Source of the DNA: Candidatus Fermentibacterota bacterium
GTDB taxonomy: Bacteria; JAFGKV01
Assembly: GCA_030620115.1 (NCBI GenBank)
Contig: JAUXFG010000001.1
Span: 1-64,000 of the forward strand
Reading direction: 5' to 3'
Length of the DNA: 64,000 nt
How positions within the stretch are numbered: position 1 is the first letter of the stretch; the number at the start of each line of letters is the position of its first letter. This document shows, piece after piece, positions 25,977-35,431 of this stretch. A model generated the notes under the pieces. That model saw nothing but the letters and a program-made list of their open reading frames with translations. It searched no databases and was not told the DNA's origin. The position numbers and the translations under genes are program-made.

Positions 25977-27890
25977 ATGGATACAAGTCTAGTGAGCAAT
26001 AGATCCGAACTCCTCAATAGGATCAATTCGCCGGCCGATGTAAAGGAGCTCACTATCCCCCAGCTGCTTCAACTTGCTCAGGAAATCCGCGAGTTGGTGG
26101 TGAAGACTGTCAGCAAGACGGGGGGACACCTTGGTCCGAGCCTAGGGGTTGTTGAGCTTACGCTTGCACTCCACTACGTGTACGATTTCGCCGTGGACAG
26201 ACTGGTGTGGGATGTCGGGCATCAGTGCTATCCCCATAAGCTCCTGACCGGCCGCAGGGAGCAGTTCGCCACGCTGCGTCAACTGGGGGGCATAAGTGGA
26301 TTTCCCAAGCGTAGCGAGTCCCTCTATGATCATTTTGGCACCGGACATGCGGGGACCGCTGTCTCTGCGGTGCTTGGGATGGCGCTGGCCCGGGATGCGT
26401 TAGGCAAGGATCATTCCGTGGTAGCCGTGGTAGGAGACGGCGCCGCCACGGAAGGAATGGTATTCGAGGGGCTCAATCATGCAGGCGATTCAGCCACTGA
26501 TATCACCGTAGTGCTCAATGATAATGCATGGTCAATATCACCCAGCGTCGGTGGGTTGAATGAGTACTTGAATCGGCTCATCACCATGCCTGCTTATCAG
26601 AAGCTTCGGGATGAGATGTGGCGCTTCACCGGCGTTCTGCCAACCGAATCCAAGCGAAAGGTTCGCAAGGCGGTGCATCGTTTCCAGGAAAGCGTCAAGA
26701 ACTTGCTGGTGCCGGGGACGCTGTTCGAAGAACTAGGATTTCGCTACATAGGCCCCGTGGATGGGCACAACTGCTCGGCCCTCATTCGAACCTTCAAATA
26801 TGTCAAGAATCTGAAGTGCCCTGTGCTCGTTCATGTGATGACACAGAAGGGCCGTGGCTACGCTCCCGCTGAGAGCGATGGGCAGCGGCTTCATGGCGTG
26901 GGACCGTTTGACGTGTCCAAAGCGAAACCGGATATATCAGGCGGCATCACTTTCACCCGAGTGTTTGGCACCACCTTGGTGGATTTTGCCAAAGAGCGTA
27001 GTAATGTGTTTGCCATCACAGCCGCCATGCCTGTGGGCACGGGGCTGCAATTTTTCGCTGATGCCTATCCCGATCGTTTTATTGATGTAGGGATTGCGGA
27101 GCAACATGCCGTCACCTTGGCGGCGGGGATGGCGGCAGAAGGCCTCAAGCCCGTGGTGGCCATTTATTCGTCGTTTTTGCAGCGGGCATATGATCAGGTC
27201 ATTCATGATGTGTGTCTGCAAAAGCTTCCCGTGGCCCTTTTTCTGGACAGGGCGGGACTCGTTGGGGAGGACGGCCCTACCCACCATGGCGCCTATGATC
27301 TCAGTTATCTCAGGCCGATTCCGGATCTTGTACTCATCTCGCCGGCTGACGAAGCCGAATTGCAGCGAGCCATGGCCTTCGCACTCAATTTTGATTCCGG
27401 CCCCGTGGCGGTACGGTTTCCCCGCGGAAAAGGCCCAGGAATCGCCTTGGAAGAGCCGATCTCTGCTTTTCCTCTTGGCAAAGGAAGGCTCCTAAGGCAG
27501 GGGCATGGAGTGGCCATTATCGGCGTGGGGCCTGTGGTGTACGAAGGGCTGAAGGCAGCCGAATTGCTCGTAGAAGCGGGAATCGACATAGCAGTTGTCG
27601 ACGCCCGATTCGTGAAGCCTCTGGATGAAGAGCTTTTGCTCGATATTGGGAAGAGGAGCAGGCTGATCCTTACCATTGAGGATAATGTATTGGCCGGCGG
27701 GTTTGGGAGCGCGATCCGGGAACTCTACGGCGAGAAACTTCCCCTTCCGCCGAGAATGGTATCGATTGGGCTGCCTGACCGATTCGTGCAGCATGGGGAT
27801 GTGACCATACTGCGCGATATGATGGGGTTGAGTGCGGAAAAGATCACCGAGAGAGTGAGAGAAGAACTCGCGGCAGACGGTGAGGAATGA
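25977..27890 (+). CDS. dxs: 1-deoxy-D-xylulose-5-phosphate synthase
   Basis: A 637-residue thiamin-diphosphate enzyme for the first step of the MEP isoprenoid pathway. Motifs include GGHLGPSLGVVELT, DVGHQCYPHKLLTGR, the TPP site VGDGAATEGMVFEGLNHAG with LNDNAWSISPSVGGL, DVGIAEQHAVTLAAG and EDGPTHHGAYDLSYLRPIP. Its LNDNAWSISP differs slightly from the common LNDNEMSISP. Position after xseB and ispA is the classic dxs neighbourhood. It overlaps nadK (ATGA). Confidence 0.96.
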   Translation: MDTSLVSNRSELLNRINSPADVKELTIPQLLQLAQEIRELVVKTVSKTGGHLGPSLGVVELTLALHYVYDFAVDRLVWDVGHQCYPHKLLTGRREQFATLRQLGGISGFPKRSESLYDHFGTGHAGTAVSAVLGMALARDALGKDHSVVAVVGDGAATEGMVFEGLNHAGDSATDITVVLNDNAWSISPSVGGLNEYLNRLITMPAYQKLRDEMWRFTGVLPTESKRKVRKAVHRFQESVKNLLVPGTLFEELGFRYIGPVDGHNCSALIRTFKYVKNLKCPVLVHVMTQKGRGYAPAESDGQRLHGVGPFDVSKAKPDISGGITFTRVFGTTLVDFAKERSNVFAITAAMPVGTGLQFFADAYPDRFIDVGIAEQHAVTLAAGMAAEGLKPVVAIYSSFLQRAYDQVIHDVCLQKLPVALFLDRAGLVGEDGPTHHGAYDLSYLRPIPDLVLISPADEAELQRAMAFALNFDSGPVAVRFPRGKGPGIALEEPISAFPLGKGRLLRQGHGVAIIGVGPVVYEGLKAAELLVEAGIDIAVVDARFVKPLDEELLLDIGKRSRLILTIEDNVLAGGFGSAIRELYGEKLPLPPRMVSIGLPDRFVQHGDVTILRDMMGLSAEKITERVREELAADGEE

Positions 27891-28771
27891 GGAATAGTTT
27901 CTCCCTGGGGTTGGTGGTAAACCTCGCGCGCCCCGGGGCACTTGAGCTCCTGGGGGAGGTGCGGCGTTGGGCAGGAGCGAAGCACGCAGACCTCGTGCTG
28001 GGAGATGTGGGTTTCGGCTATCCCCCCGGCGATGAGAAGAAACTACCGGTGACGGAGATGTCGGGGTTCTGTGATGCAGTTCTCGTGATCGGTGGCGACG
28101 GGACGATACTGAGAGCCGCGCCGCTTGTGGCTCCGTTGGCTATTCCTCTGGTTGCGGTGAACACAGGTGACTTCGGCTTCTTGGCCACTGCCGAGAGCGA
28201 AGAGATCGAAGATCTTCTGGAGGAATTGCTGGCGGGGAGCCTCAGGGAGGAGTCTCGTTGCCTTCTCGATGCCCATTTCGATGCGACTCATGGTTCCCGG
28301 GATGTCCTTGCATTGAATGACATCGTCATGCATAGAGGAGAAGAGGCCAAAATCGTGAAGCTCCAGGTCATGGTGGGAGATGAGTTGGTGAGTAGGTTTG
28401 CTGCCGATGGGGTCATTGTTTCGACACCCACCGGCTCAACCGCCTACAGTCTCTCGGCCGGTGGCCCGGTGTTTCATCCCGGAGTCGACGCCTTGGCCAT
28501 CACCCCACTCTGTGCGCACACGCTTGCCATGAGGCCGGCGGTGGTGTCGGGGAACGCGAAGATCACTCTGAAGGTTCTGGCCTACGAAGGCGGGGACGTT
28601 CTCGTGCTGGCTGATGGCCAGGTGGTGGCGAATCTTGGGATAGGCGATGAGGTGATCGTTGAGAGATCCCAACACCGGGTCCGTCTGCTCCTGAGGAAGG
28701 AGCGATCTTTTTACCAAGTACTGAGGGCGAAACTCGGATGGGCTGGAGCCCGGGATTTCGGGGAGATCTGA
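27887..28771 (+). CDS. nadK: NAD kinase
   Basis: A 294-residue kinase making NADP. It carries VIGGDGTIL, NTGDFGFLA, ALNDIVMHR and GVIVSTPTGSTAYSLSAGGP, all in the normal order. The start overlaps dxs by four bases. The next gene, recN, starts one base after its stop, a linkage seen in many bacteria. Confidence 0.95.
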   Translation: MRNSFSLGLVVNLARPGALELLGEVRRWAGAKHADLVLGDVGFGYPPGDEKKLPVTEMSGFCDAVLVIGGDGTILRAAPLVAPLAIPLVAVNTGDFGFLATAESEEIEDLLEELLAGSLREESRCLLDAHFDATHGSRDVLALNDIVMHRGEEAKIVKLQVMVGDELVSRFAADGVIVSTPTGSTAYSLSAGGPVFHPGVDALAITPLCAHTLAMRPAVVSGNAKITLKVLAYEGGDVLVLADGQVVANLGIGDEVIVERSQHRVRLLLRKERSFYQVLRAKLGWAGARDFGEI

Positions 28772-28772
28772 C

Positions 28773-30464
28773 GTGCTCAAGAAGCTCCTCATACGTAGCT
28801 TCCGTGTCGTAGAAAGCCTGGCTTTCGAGCCAGGAGGAGGACTCAACGTCATCACAGGCGAGACCGGAGCCGGTAAATCGCTTTTGGTGGGAGCATTGGA
28901 AGCTGCTTTGGGAAGTGAAGTCACCAAAGACGATGTCCGTGATCTCGCCGAGACTGCTGCAATCGTGGCGGAGTTCGAGATTGCTCCCGACTCGCATGCA
29001 TTCACCAAACTCAATGAGCTGATTCCAGGATGGCAGGGGCCAAGTCTGGTGATGGAGCGGCGAATCCACTCGAGCAGCCGAAGCTCATGCCGTGTACAAG
29101 GGAAGCAGGTGAGCCGAGAATTCCTCTCCAGGGCGGGGGCATGGCTGGTTGATTTCCATGGGCAACATTCACACCAGCTCCTGTTGACACCATCATCGCA
29201 GCTCGAGATCCTTGATGAGTTCGCGGGGTTTGGGCCCAAACGAGAAGTGGTGGCACAAGCGCACAAACGCTGGCAGGAGTTGAAACGGCTTGTTCAGGAA
29301 CGCAAGGCCTGGCTCGAGAGAGCCCGCAGGGAGCGAGAGGAACGAGCCTTCCAGTTGGCAGAGCTGCGTCAGTTGAATCTCCGCCATGGTGAGAGAGCGG
29401 AGCTGGAGAAGGATCTGAAGATCCTCGCCACTGGGCAGGATTGGAAGGAGACCTGCATCCGCGCTCGGCAAACCCTCATGGAGGAAGATGGATCCGTGGC
29501 GGAGAGGCTCGTGCACATCAGTCGTGACCTCGAGGCACTTGGAGCTCATTTCCCCGAACTCAAGAGTGGGCTTGTGGGGCTTGAGTCATCGATAGTGGAG
29601 ATCCAGGAGTTCACCGACGTAATCCGCCATATCGGTGAACGCTTGACCGTGGATCCGGCGAGGCAGAGTGAGATCGAAGAGCGGCTCGCCGCGCTCATTG
29701 GCCTCGAAAAGCGATTTGGACGAGACGAAGCGGGTCTTATCGAACTGCGGCAGGAACTGGAGCATGCTGCTGATGTGCTAACCAGAGCAGACGAGGATTT
29801 GCGGGCCTTGGAGATTGAACTGGAGGGTTCGAGGAATACGCTGGAGGAGCAGGCAGCCGAATTGAGCATGGGAAGACTCAGGGCTGCGGAGCAATTTGTC
29901 CCGAGGGTGGAGGCAGAGCTTGCGCTTCTGGGCCTGGAACGAGCGCGTCTTATCGTTCGCCTCGAACCATTGCCGGTACGTGATGGTTTTGCAGGTGACG
30001 GGAGCGGCAAGGAACGGGCTATGCTTCTCTTCTCTTCGGCACTAGAGGAGGAGCCTAAGGAGCTGGCTCGGGTAGCCAGCGGAGGCGAGCTCTCGAGAAT
30101 CATGCTTGCCTTGAAGACCGTTCTTGGCGATTCCGATCCAGTTGGCGCCATGGTGTTTGACGAAATCGACACAGGCGTCGGAGGAGGGTTGGCGGCGGTT
30201 GTGGGGGAGCGTTTGCAGGCATTGGGCGCCGAGCGCCAGGTTATCTGCATTACCCACTTGGCCCCAGTGGCCAGCCGAGCGGCTCATCATTTCGTGGTGG
30301 AAAAGGACGTACGAGAACGGGTCTCTATTCAGATCAGGAGGCTCTCTCCCGAAAAGAGGATCAACGAAGTTGCACGGATGCTTGGCGGTTTTCCGCTATC
30401 CGATGAGGCATTGCGCCACGCCGAGGCTCTTCTTGACAAGACTCCCCAAGGAGGTTCCCAGTGA
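28773..30464 (+). CDS. recN: DNA repair protein RecN
   Basis: A 563-residue SMC-like ATPase of double-strand-break repair. Walker A is ITGETGAGKSLLVGALE (about 28-44), the middle is coiled coil (about 160-370), the ABC signature is VASGGELSRIMLALK and Walker B FDEIDTGVGG, followed by QVICITHLAPVAS. All ATPase motifs are intact. GTG start. Its TGA overlaps the GTG of the next membrane protein. Confidence 0.95.
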   Translation: MLKKLLIRSFRVVESLAFEPGGGLNVITGETGAGKSLLVGALEAALGSEVTKDDVRDLAETAAIVAEFEIAPDSHAFTKLNELIPGWQGPSLVMERRIHSSSRSSCRVQGKQVSREFLSRAGAWLVDFHGQHSHQLLLTPSSQLEILDEFAGFGPKREVVAQAHKRWQELKRLVQERKAWLERARREREERAFQLAELRQLNLRHGERAELEKDLKILATGQDWKETCIRARQTLMEEDGSVAERLVHISRDLEALGAHFPELKSGLVGLESSIVEIQEFTDVIRHIGERLTVDPARQSEIEERLAALIGLEKRFGRDEAGLIELRQELEHAADVLTRADEDLRALEIELEGSRNTLEEQAAELSMGRLRAAEQFVPRVEAELALLGLERARLIVRLEPLPVRDGFAGDGSGKERAMLLFSSALEEEPKELARVASGGELSRIMLALKTVLGDSDPVGAMVFDEIDTGVGGGLAAVVGERLQALGAERQVICITHLAPVASRAAHHFVVEKDVRERVSIQIRRLSPEKRINEVARMLGGFPLSDEALRHAEALLDKTPQGGSQ

Positions 30465-31546
30465 GGATCTTGCGTAACGATTGGATGGATGTGATCTCCG
30501 CCGCCAGCCTCGGGCTCAGGGTGAGGAAGTGGGCAGTGGCGCTACCGGGTGTGGCGGCCGGATTCGTCTGGTGGGGAGTGTTTGGCTATGTCGCCCTCCT
30601 CGTTCAGGGATGGTCGTTTGCGCAGATCTGGCGTGTCTTCGGTCCCCTACCATGGATGACAAAAATGACGCTGGGAGGTCCAATCGGAACGCTGTTGTGG
30701 CTAGTGGCGGACATAGGTTCCGTGGCTGCCTGGCTTCTGGCTTCGGCCGCCATCGCGAAGATTACCTACGAGCAGCTCAAGGGCAATGAGTTCGTGAGCT
30801 GGACGGAAGCATGGACATTCTCATTGTCGCGGTGGAAAGCGCTGATCCTTACCCCCTTCACGCTGCTGGTGGGTGCAGGCCTTGCCCTGTTCTTTCTTTG
30901 GATCATATCTCTACTGGTGGGGGCGTGGCAACCGTTGGCGGGGATACTCTTCGTGTTCGCCTTGCCTGCCGCCGCAGCGCTTCTCTATATCTGTATGCTC
31001 AGTTGCCTGGCGGTTGTCATGGGGCCTGCAGTGGTTGCCAGCAGCAACAGCCTTACCCTCGAGACACTCTTCGAGATTCTCAGTCTCCATGCGAGTCAGG
31101 GGCGAAGGAGTTGGTTCTATTCGTTGCTCTCCGGCCTTCTGGCCTCGATTCATACCGCTGCTCTGGGACTGTTCCTCGCAGTGGCGTCGTTGTTTTCGAC
31201 TTGGGTCTTGGATCTGGGGCATGGGGGTATGGTGGGCCGCATGTTCAAAGCCGCGTCGGCCTGCACACCGCGGATCGCTGCGGCGATCAACGGGGTGCCG
31301 GGGTTCTTCGAATCAGTGACTCATGCAGGAGGAGTGGGCTCCCGTGTGCCTCAGAGTTATGCGCTGCTTGCAGAACCTATCTCGTTGGGCACGGGTCTTT
31401 TGGCATTCTGGTTGCTCGTCTTGTTTTTTCTGTTAGGAGCACAGTTTGTCACGACATACACTACATGCAGTACCACTTCATACATCGTACTCAGGCAGCT
31501 GAAGGATGAACAGAACTTGCTTGAGGAAGATCTCGGGGATGAGTAG
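30461..31546 (+). CDS. Polytopic membrane protein of unknown function
   Basis: A 361-residue protein with about six to seven membrane segments, including a long Leu/Ala-rich run around residues 130-190. A segment KITYEQLKGNEFVSWTEAWTF lies between helices. No domain recognised. Similar hydrophobic proteins with this layout appear in uncultivated-phylum genomes, but I cannot name the family. The GTG start overlaps the recN stop in a GTGA arrangement, so it is translated with recN. Confidence 0.75.
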   Translation: MRILRNDWMDVISAASLGLRVRKWAVALPGVAAGFVWWGVFGYVALLVQGWSFAQIWRVFGPLPWMTKMTLGGPIGTLLWLVADIGSVAAWLLASAAIAKITYEQLKGNEFVSWTEAWTFSLSRWKALILTPFTLLVGAGLALFFLWIISLLVGAWQPLAGILFVFALPAAAALLYICMLSCLAVVMGPAVVASSNSLTLETLFEILSLHASQGRRSWFYSLLSGLLASIHTAALGLFLAVASLFSTWVLDLGHGGMVGRMFKAASACTPRIAAAINGVPGFFESVTHAGGVGSRVPQSYALLAEPISLGTGLLAFWLLVLFFLLGAQFVTTYTTCSTTSYIVLRQLKDEQNLLEEDLGDE

Positions 31547-31579
31547 CATCACGTTTCCTTGAGAGCCGAGGCGAGTGCC

Positions 31580-32086
31580 ATGTACTATCTGGTCGATGGT
31601 TCCAACCTGCTGGGCGCCATGAACGAGCTTGGTTCTCGCGGTGCGGAGATATCACTTCTTGCGAGAATCGACCGTTTCTGCCAGGCGCGACGGCATCGTG
31701 CACTGGTGGCGTTCGATGGCATGGAGAATCATGAGCCAGGAAGGAAGTTCGGTTTCGGAGCACGTGTCACCGTCTGTATTGCTCCGGGACGAGGGGGGAA
31801 GGACCGCGCCGACCGTCTACTCTTGGCTCGATTGAAGGAGCGGAAAGACACCCAGGGAGTCTGCCTTATTTCCAGTGATCGTGTTCTTGCGGCTCTCGTC
31901 CGCGTCACGGGGGCAGAGGTGATGGGGAGCCGGGAATTCGCCGATATGCTTCAGCAAAGGCTCGCCAGAGCTACTGATGATTCTGAAAAAGAACACGCCA
32001 TACGAGGAATCGACAATTCGGAGTTCCGCCGTTTGTGGGGCTCTTCCGCGCCGGATAGATCCAGGGACCAGGGCGTGGGGGACTGA
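31580..32086 (+). CDS. NYN/YacP-like PIN-type ribonuclease domain protein
   Basis: A 168-residue protein (counting from ATG 31580; a TTG seven codons upstream is possible). It shows YYLVDGSNLLGAM at the N-terminus, VAFDGMEN, GGKDRADRLLLARL and CLISSDRVL, the Asp-rich pattern of NYN/YacP (Rae1-like) nucleases. B. subtilis Rae1 cleaves mRNA on ribosomes; the role here is not known. Six bases separate it from the anti-sigma-like gene. Confidence 0.8.
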   Translation: MYYLVDGSNLLGAMNELGSRGAEISLLARIDRFCQARRHRALVAFDGMENHEPGRKFGFGARVTVCIAPGRGGKDRADRLLLARLKERKDTQGVCLISSDRVLAALVRVTGAEVMGSREFADMLQQRLARATDDSEKEHAIRGIDNSEFRRLWGSSAPDRSRDQGVGD

Positions 32087-32091
32087 TTGCC

Positions 32092-32586
32092 TTGGCTTGT
32101 CTTTACGAGAAAAAAGAGAAGCCTCAAACAGGTGGGTCTGCGAGCCACCCCGAAGACTCAGTGGCCATGGTCGTGGAACTCACCTTTGGTGCAGTGCGCA
32201 TGGCGGCCTCTGCAGTGCGAGGCATCGCCGAACTGATGCTGGATCAAGAACAAGGTCAGCAGCTGGAAGTCGTGGTCGCCGAGGTAGGGAACAACATCAT
32301 CCTGCACGGCATGGGAGACATGCAGAACCCGCCTGGTCATACATTCACCATCACGGTGACAGGCCGAGATGGGAAGCTCACCTTGATCTTCGAAGACGAG
32401 GGCCCCCCATTTGACCTGGCAGCAGCCCGGCCTGGGACGCCGGAAGAGAGTGTTGCGCAGGGAGGAGGCGGCCTTGGGATTTTCATCGTTCGACAGGTGA
32501 TGGACGAGTTGTCCTACACAAGGAAGGGCACGAGAAACAGGCTGACGTTGGTGAAGTATGGGGCGCCGGCGGAAGATGCTTCATAG
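32092..32586 (+). CDS. RsbW-like anti-sigma/ATP-binding regulator (HATPase_c_2)
   Basis: A 164-residue GHKL-type protein. The N-box is EVVVAEVGNNIILHG, the G1 box EDEGPPFDL and the G2 box GGGGLGIFIVRQVMDEL, typical of serine kinases such as RsbW/SpoIIAB that hold sigma factors or phosphorylate anti-anti-sigma proteins. No STAS partner or sigma factor is adjacent, so its target is elsewhere. TTG start. A strong stem-loop lies 20 bases past the stop. Confidence 0.85.
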   Translation: MACLYEKKEKPQTGGSASHPEDSVAMVVELTFGAVRMAASAVRGIAELMLDQEQGQQLEVVVAEVGNNIILHGMGDMQNPPGHTFTITVTGRDGKLTLIFEDEGPPFDLAAARPGTPEESVAQGGGGLGIFIVRQVMDELSYTRKGTRNRLTLVKYGAPAEDAS

Positions 32587-32600
32587 GCCCCACGAAGGGT

Positions 32601-32753
32601 ATAGGCTTCTTCCGAGACTATGCTCGGAAGAAGAAACGTCGAACATCCAACATTCAACGTCCAACATCGAAGTAGGAGCCTGGATTGGATCCGTCGGCTG
32701 GGGGATAGGTTTCTTTCGAGACTACGTATGGAAAAAAAACGTCGAAGATCGAA
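32601..32753. repeat. Direct repeat pair downstream of the RsbW-like gene
   Basis: Copy 1 (32601-32650) begins ATAGGCTTCTTCCGAGACTA and copy 2 (32705-32753) begins ATAGGTTTCTTTCGAGACTA. Both continue into AAACGTCGAA and GATCGAACG/CATCCAACATTC-like short repeats also seen in family C. Confidence 0.65.
32606..32633 (+). other. Perfect 11-bp stem-loop after the RsbW-like gene
   Basis: CTTCTTCCGAG and CTCGGAAGAAG flank ACTATG. There is no following T-run. It lies inside a direct repeat whose second, degraded copy is at 32705-32753, so it may be a repeat unit that also serves as a 3' structure. Confidence 0.6.
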
Positions 32754-32841
32754 CGCCGAAGTGGGGCGCTTCCTTCATCCGTCCTCAGTCATCACTCTAT
32801 CCCCGCCACTGCGGGGTTGGTGAACTCGCACTACCAATCGT

Positions 32842-33648
32842 CTAATCTACTGTATCGTTTCCCAAGATGGCATTTGCGATGCGCCTGATGGAAAAGGTTT
32901 TTATGCGGCGAGGGGAAGGGACAAGCAGGCGGATATCTTCTCCTCTGAGGATCATGCGAGGAAGCGTCTCAGAGATCACATGGAAGTACTCCTCACCCCC
33001 CAGCTTGACAACCTTTTTCACAGCGTCCTTCCAAAGACGGACCCTTGAGGAGGGACCATGCAGGTCAGAGCCGAGAAGGTGAACCAGATGATTCCTTATC
33101 AGCAGTTCAGCGAATCTCTGGACATCAGAGCCATGCAGCCCAAAAAGGCTGGCGATGTCGAGCTGAGCGAGGATGCCTTTGCAGTACCACGATCGGATCT
33201 CCTCAGTATCTCTGTGGAGCAGGTAGTATCGCGCTGGATGGGCCACAATAGGAGTTATGCCTGATTCAACCATGTGTTCGAGTACGCTCATGGAGAACCA
33301 TGGAATCTCATGCAGAGGAAACTCTACGAGAGCGTATGTGTGCTGATCCGCGATGGTGAGAAGATCGCCCTTGAGGAGTCGTTCGGTCATTCCTTGGTGA
33401 ACCATGATTTCGCATCCGGGAATGAGCCGTATCACGATTCCCGCATCATCCAATGTCTGCTGGAGATCCCTGGTCGCAGAGAGCAGCATGTCAGGCGTGA
33501 GCTCATAGTGCCCCGGAAGGTAATGGGAGCTTGCGACCAGCGTCTGGATACCTTGCTCAACAAGTGCCCTGGCCGCCTGGAGGGCCTCTTCTGTGGTGGC
33601 ACACCCGTCATCCATACCGGGAAGAATATGAGAATGGAAGTCTATCAC
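32842..33648 (-). CDS. PHP-type protein-tyrosine phosphatase, CpsB/YwqE-like
   Basis: A 268-residue metal-dependent phosphatase. It has the PHP N-terminal motif DFHSHILPGMDDG (about 3-15), a later PIVAHPARYYLL and LGSDLHGPSSR, matching CpsB/CapC phosphatases that dephosphorylate the tyrosine kinase controlling capsule or exopolysaccharide length. No BY-kinase or Wzz gene is adjacent; the nearby glycosyltransferases and flippase fit the role. GTG start at 33648. Confidence 0.9.
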   Translation of the reverse strand: MIDFHSHILPGMDDGCATTEEALQAARALVEQGIQTLVASSHYLPGHYELTPDMLLSATRDLQQTLDDAGIVIRLIPGCEIMVHQGMTERLLKGDLLTIADQHTYALVEFPLHEIPWFSMSVLEHMVESGITPIVAHPARYYLLHRDTEEIRSWYCKGILAQLDIASLFGLHGSDVQRFAELLIRNHLVHLLGSDLHGPSSRVRLWKDAVKKVVKLGGEEYFHVISETLPRMILRGEDIRLLVPSPRRIKTFSIRRIANAILGNDTVD

Positions 33649-33790
33649 CTGCTGCTCCAGAAGGGGCCTACGAAAAATCCAAACAAGTAAGAGCGCGCCT
33701 GTGGGTGGTCAACCTGGACAGGAATTGCGAATGAGGAATGTGAAATCTGATAATCTGGAATCTGCAATCTGGAATCTGGGGAAAGGGGAG

Positions 33791-33891
33791 AGATTCTTCG
33801 CTCCTGTCGGTCGCTCAGAATGACAGGGGTGTGGTACGAACAGATGTGGCACTGTGTGTCATTCTGAGGAAGCGGAGCGACCGAAGAATCT
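33791..33891. repeat. 101-bp palindromic element (35-31-35), copy 3
   Basis: Left arm 33791-33825, spacer 33826-33856, right arm 33857-33891. The right arm (TGTCATTCTGAGGAAGCGG to CGAAGAATCT) is the exact reverse complement of the solitary arm at 56490-56524. Confidence 0.88.
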
Positions 33892-33915
33892 GGGTGGGGG
33901 GAAGGCGGGAATTGA

Positions 33916-33993
33916 GGAATGCGGGAAGCTCGTGAGCTATTGAGCCCTTCGACTTTGCTCAGGACAGGCTGATAAGCTGTTGAGCGGGGATGG
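33916..33993. repeat. Repeat E, plus-strand copy
   Basis: It begins GGAATGCGGGAAGCTCGTGA and contains GAGCCCTTCGACTTTGCTC and AGGACAGGCTGATAAGCTG. The same sequence lies inverted at 56857-56935, where it forms the 3' end of the cytochrome gene. Confidence 0.82.
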
Positions 33994-34080
33994 GAAGGGA
34001 AGATTGCTGGAATGGATTGGGATTCTTTGGCACATAAGACGTCATCCGCCAAAAAATTGTAACATTCCCGATGCGTCAGA

Positions 34081-35340
34081 TTACCCCTCCTTGGCCGCAT
34101 ATTCCTCGTACATCCAGCGATGCCCGTGCAGAGCCCTCAGTGCTTGCTTCGCATATATATTGTAGGGCTCGTCGATGAGTATTCTCCGAAAGACTTGTTC
34201 GATTGTCTTTTTCTTGCCCGATCTGCGGCCGATCTCGGCCAAGATCTCGTAGACCCTCCATTGGCGCTTATTCACCGCCAGGAATCGTGTGGCGATCTCC
34301 TCTGCCTTGTACATGTTGCCGCCTTCATAGTACATGGTCATTACCCGTATCCACAGTTCCCAGTGGCTCTCCCAGTATTCCGCGAGCTGCTCATACTCTC
34401 GTGCCGCCTCCAACATCATCCCCCGCCCCTCATACCCCATCCCTGCTTGGAGATGACCCACATTGAAGATCTGCTCCCGGTGTTCGGGTTTCATGAAACA
34501 GAGAGCCGACAGCAGGAGGGACGCCGCCAGAAGTACTCCGGCGCCCTTGAGAATTACCCGTTCCCTTCTGCGGACCATTCCATGGGCTGCGATGGCTGCC
34601 ACGGCAGTCAGGGAAAAGGCAAAAAAGACCTCCCCGACCTCATCGTCTGTTGCGGTAATCGGTGCACTCATGAGCCAGGCCCCCACTGCGAAGCCGGTGG
34701 CTGCACCAAAGCTGGGAACCGGAATGCCGAGTCGATAGAGAAGGCGCCCCAGGGGCTTGATGGCCCACGCGAGCAGAGGGACACCGACACCATAGATGAG
34801 CATGAAAAGGGCGCCCATGCGCCGTGGTTGCATCCACGGAGAAGAAATATTGTGGAGTGTTACCTCCATCTGTACGTTTCGTTGGAGAAAGTACTCGGGG
34901 GGGGTGAAGCCGAAGATCCGTTGTCCCCAACTGATTTCTTCCCCGGCTACGAAGAAGCTGAAAGCCGCCATGGCGCCGCAAAAGAGCATCCCAAGCCATT
35001 GGCGTTTCCGGGAGCGCCGGAAAGAGCTTCTCCCCCATAACAAGGCGCCCCACATGAGCGTCAGGAAGCCAAACCATTCCGGTGGCGTATCCTCCATGAG
35101 CATATAACCATAGAGGGCAGGGAAGAAGAAGAGGAGTCCGCCGAACATGAGCACCAGGAGGCCGTTGACCAGAAGCTCGGGCCTTCCGAAGCGCCGGGTA
35201 TCATATGATTGGTTTCCTGTGGCGAGTTGCGAAGATTCCACCCGGTCAGGCTCCTGAGACAAGAGATGTAGAGCTTTTCCCCTTCGATGCCCCCAACTTA
35301 CACGAAAGCCGTGAATTGGGAAGATCCATCCATGGCACAC
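34081..35340 (-). CDS. Membrane protein with C-terminal TPR-like region
   Basis: A frame of 419 residues. About seven membrane segments (57-310) are followed by a soluble helical tail (about 325-410) with LEAAREYEQLAEYWESHWEL, a TPR-like array. A loop contains AGEEISWGQRIFGFTPPEYF followed shortly by TLHN, a motif I recall from uncharacterised membrane proteins of many phyla. Function unknown. The GTG at 35340 is the longest option; the first about 50 residues may not be translated. Confidence 0.7.
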   Translation of the reverse strand: MCHGWIFPIHGFRVSWGHRRGKALHLLSQEPDRVESSQLATGNQSYDTRRFGRPELLVNGLLVLMFGGLLFFFPALYGYMLMEDTPPEWFGFLTLMWGALLWGRSSFRRSRKRQWLGMLFCGAMAAFSFFVAGEEISWGQRIFGFTPPEYFLQRNVQMEVTLHNISSPWMQPRRMGALFMLIYGVGVPLLAWAIKPLGRLLYRLGIPVPSFGAATGFAVGAWLMSAPITATDDEVGEVFFAFSLTAVAAIAAHGMVRRRERVILKGAGVLLAASLLLSALCFMKPEHREQIFNVGHLQAGMGYEGRGMMLEAAREYEQLAEYWESHWELWIRVMTMYYEGGNMYKAEEIATRFLAVNKRQWRVYEILAEIGRRSGKKKTIEQVFRRILIDEPYNIYAKQALRALHGHRWMYEEYAAKEG

Positions 35341-35431
35341 GGCGGGGCTGAAGCTGATACTGTGTGAGAAGGGCCTCGATCGGAGCGATTGCGGCGAAGG
35401 GCAGAATTTGCGTATGTTGCCCGCTCAGCGT

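Larger units (their letters stand above)
33649..34080. other. Repeat-rich gap
   Basis: No gene. It contains short ATCTGGAATCTGCAATCTGG-type iterations (about 33745-33780), the third 101-bp palindromic element (33791-33891) and repeat E (33916-33993). Confidence 0.7.

Noticed and set aside
26514-26560. Dxs with an inactivated TPP site
   Set aside because: LNDNAWSISP differs from the common form by two residues, but the surrounding TPP and Asp/Asn ligands are kept, so the enzyme is treated as functional.
34120-35040. 306-codon plus-strand frame
   Set aside because: Shadow of the membrane/TPR gene on the minus strand, whose hydrophobic segments and EEISWGQ motif make it the real reading.
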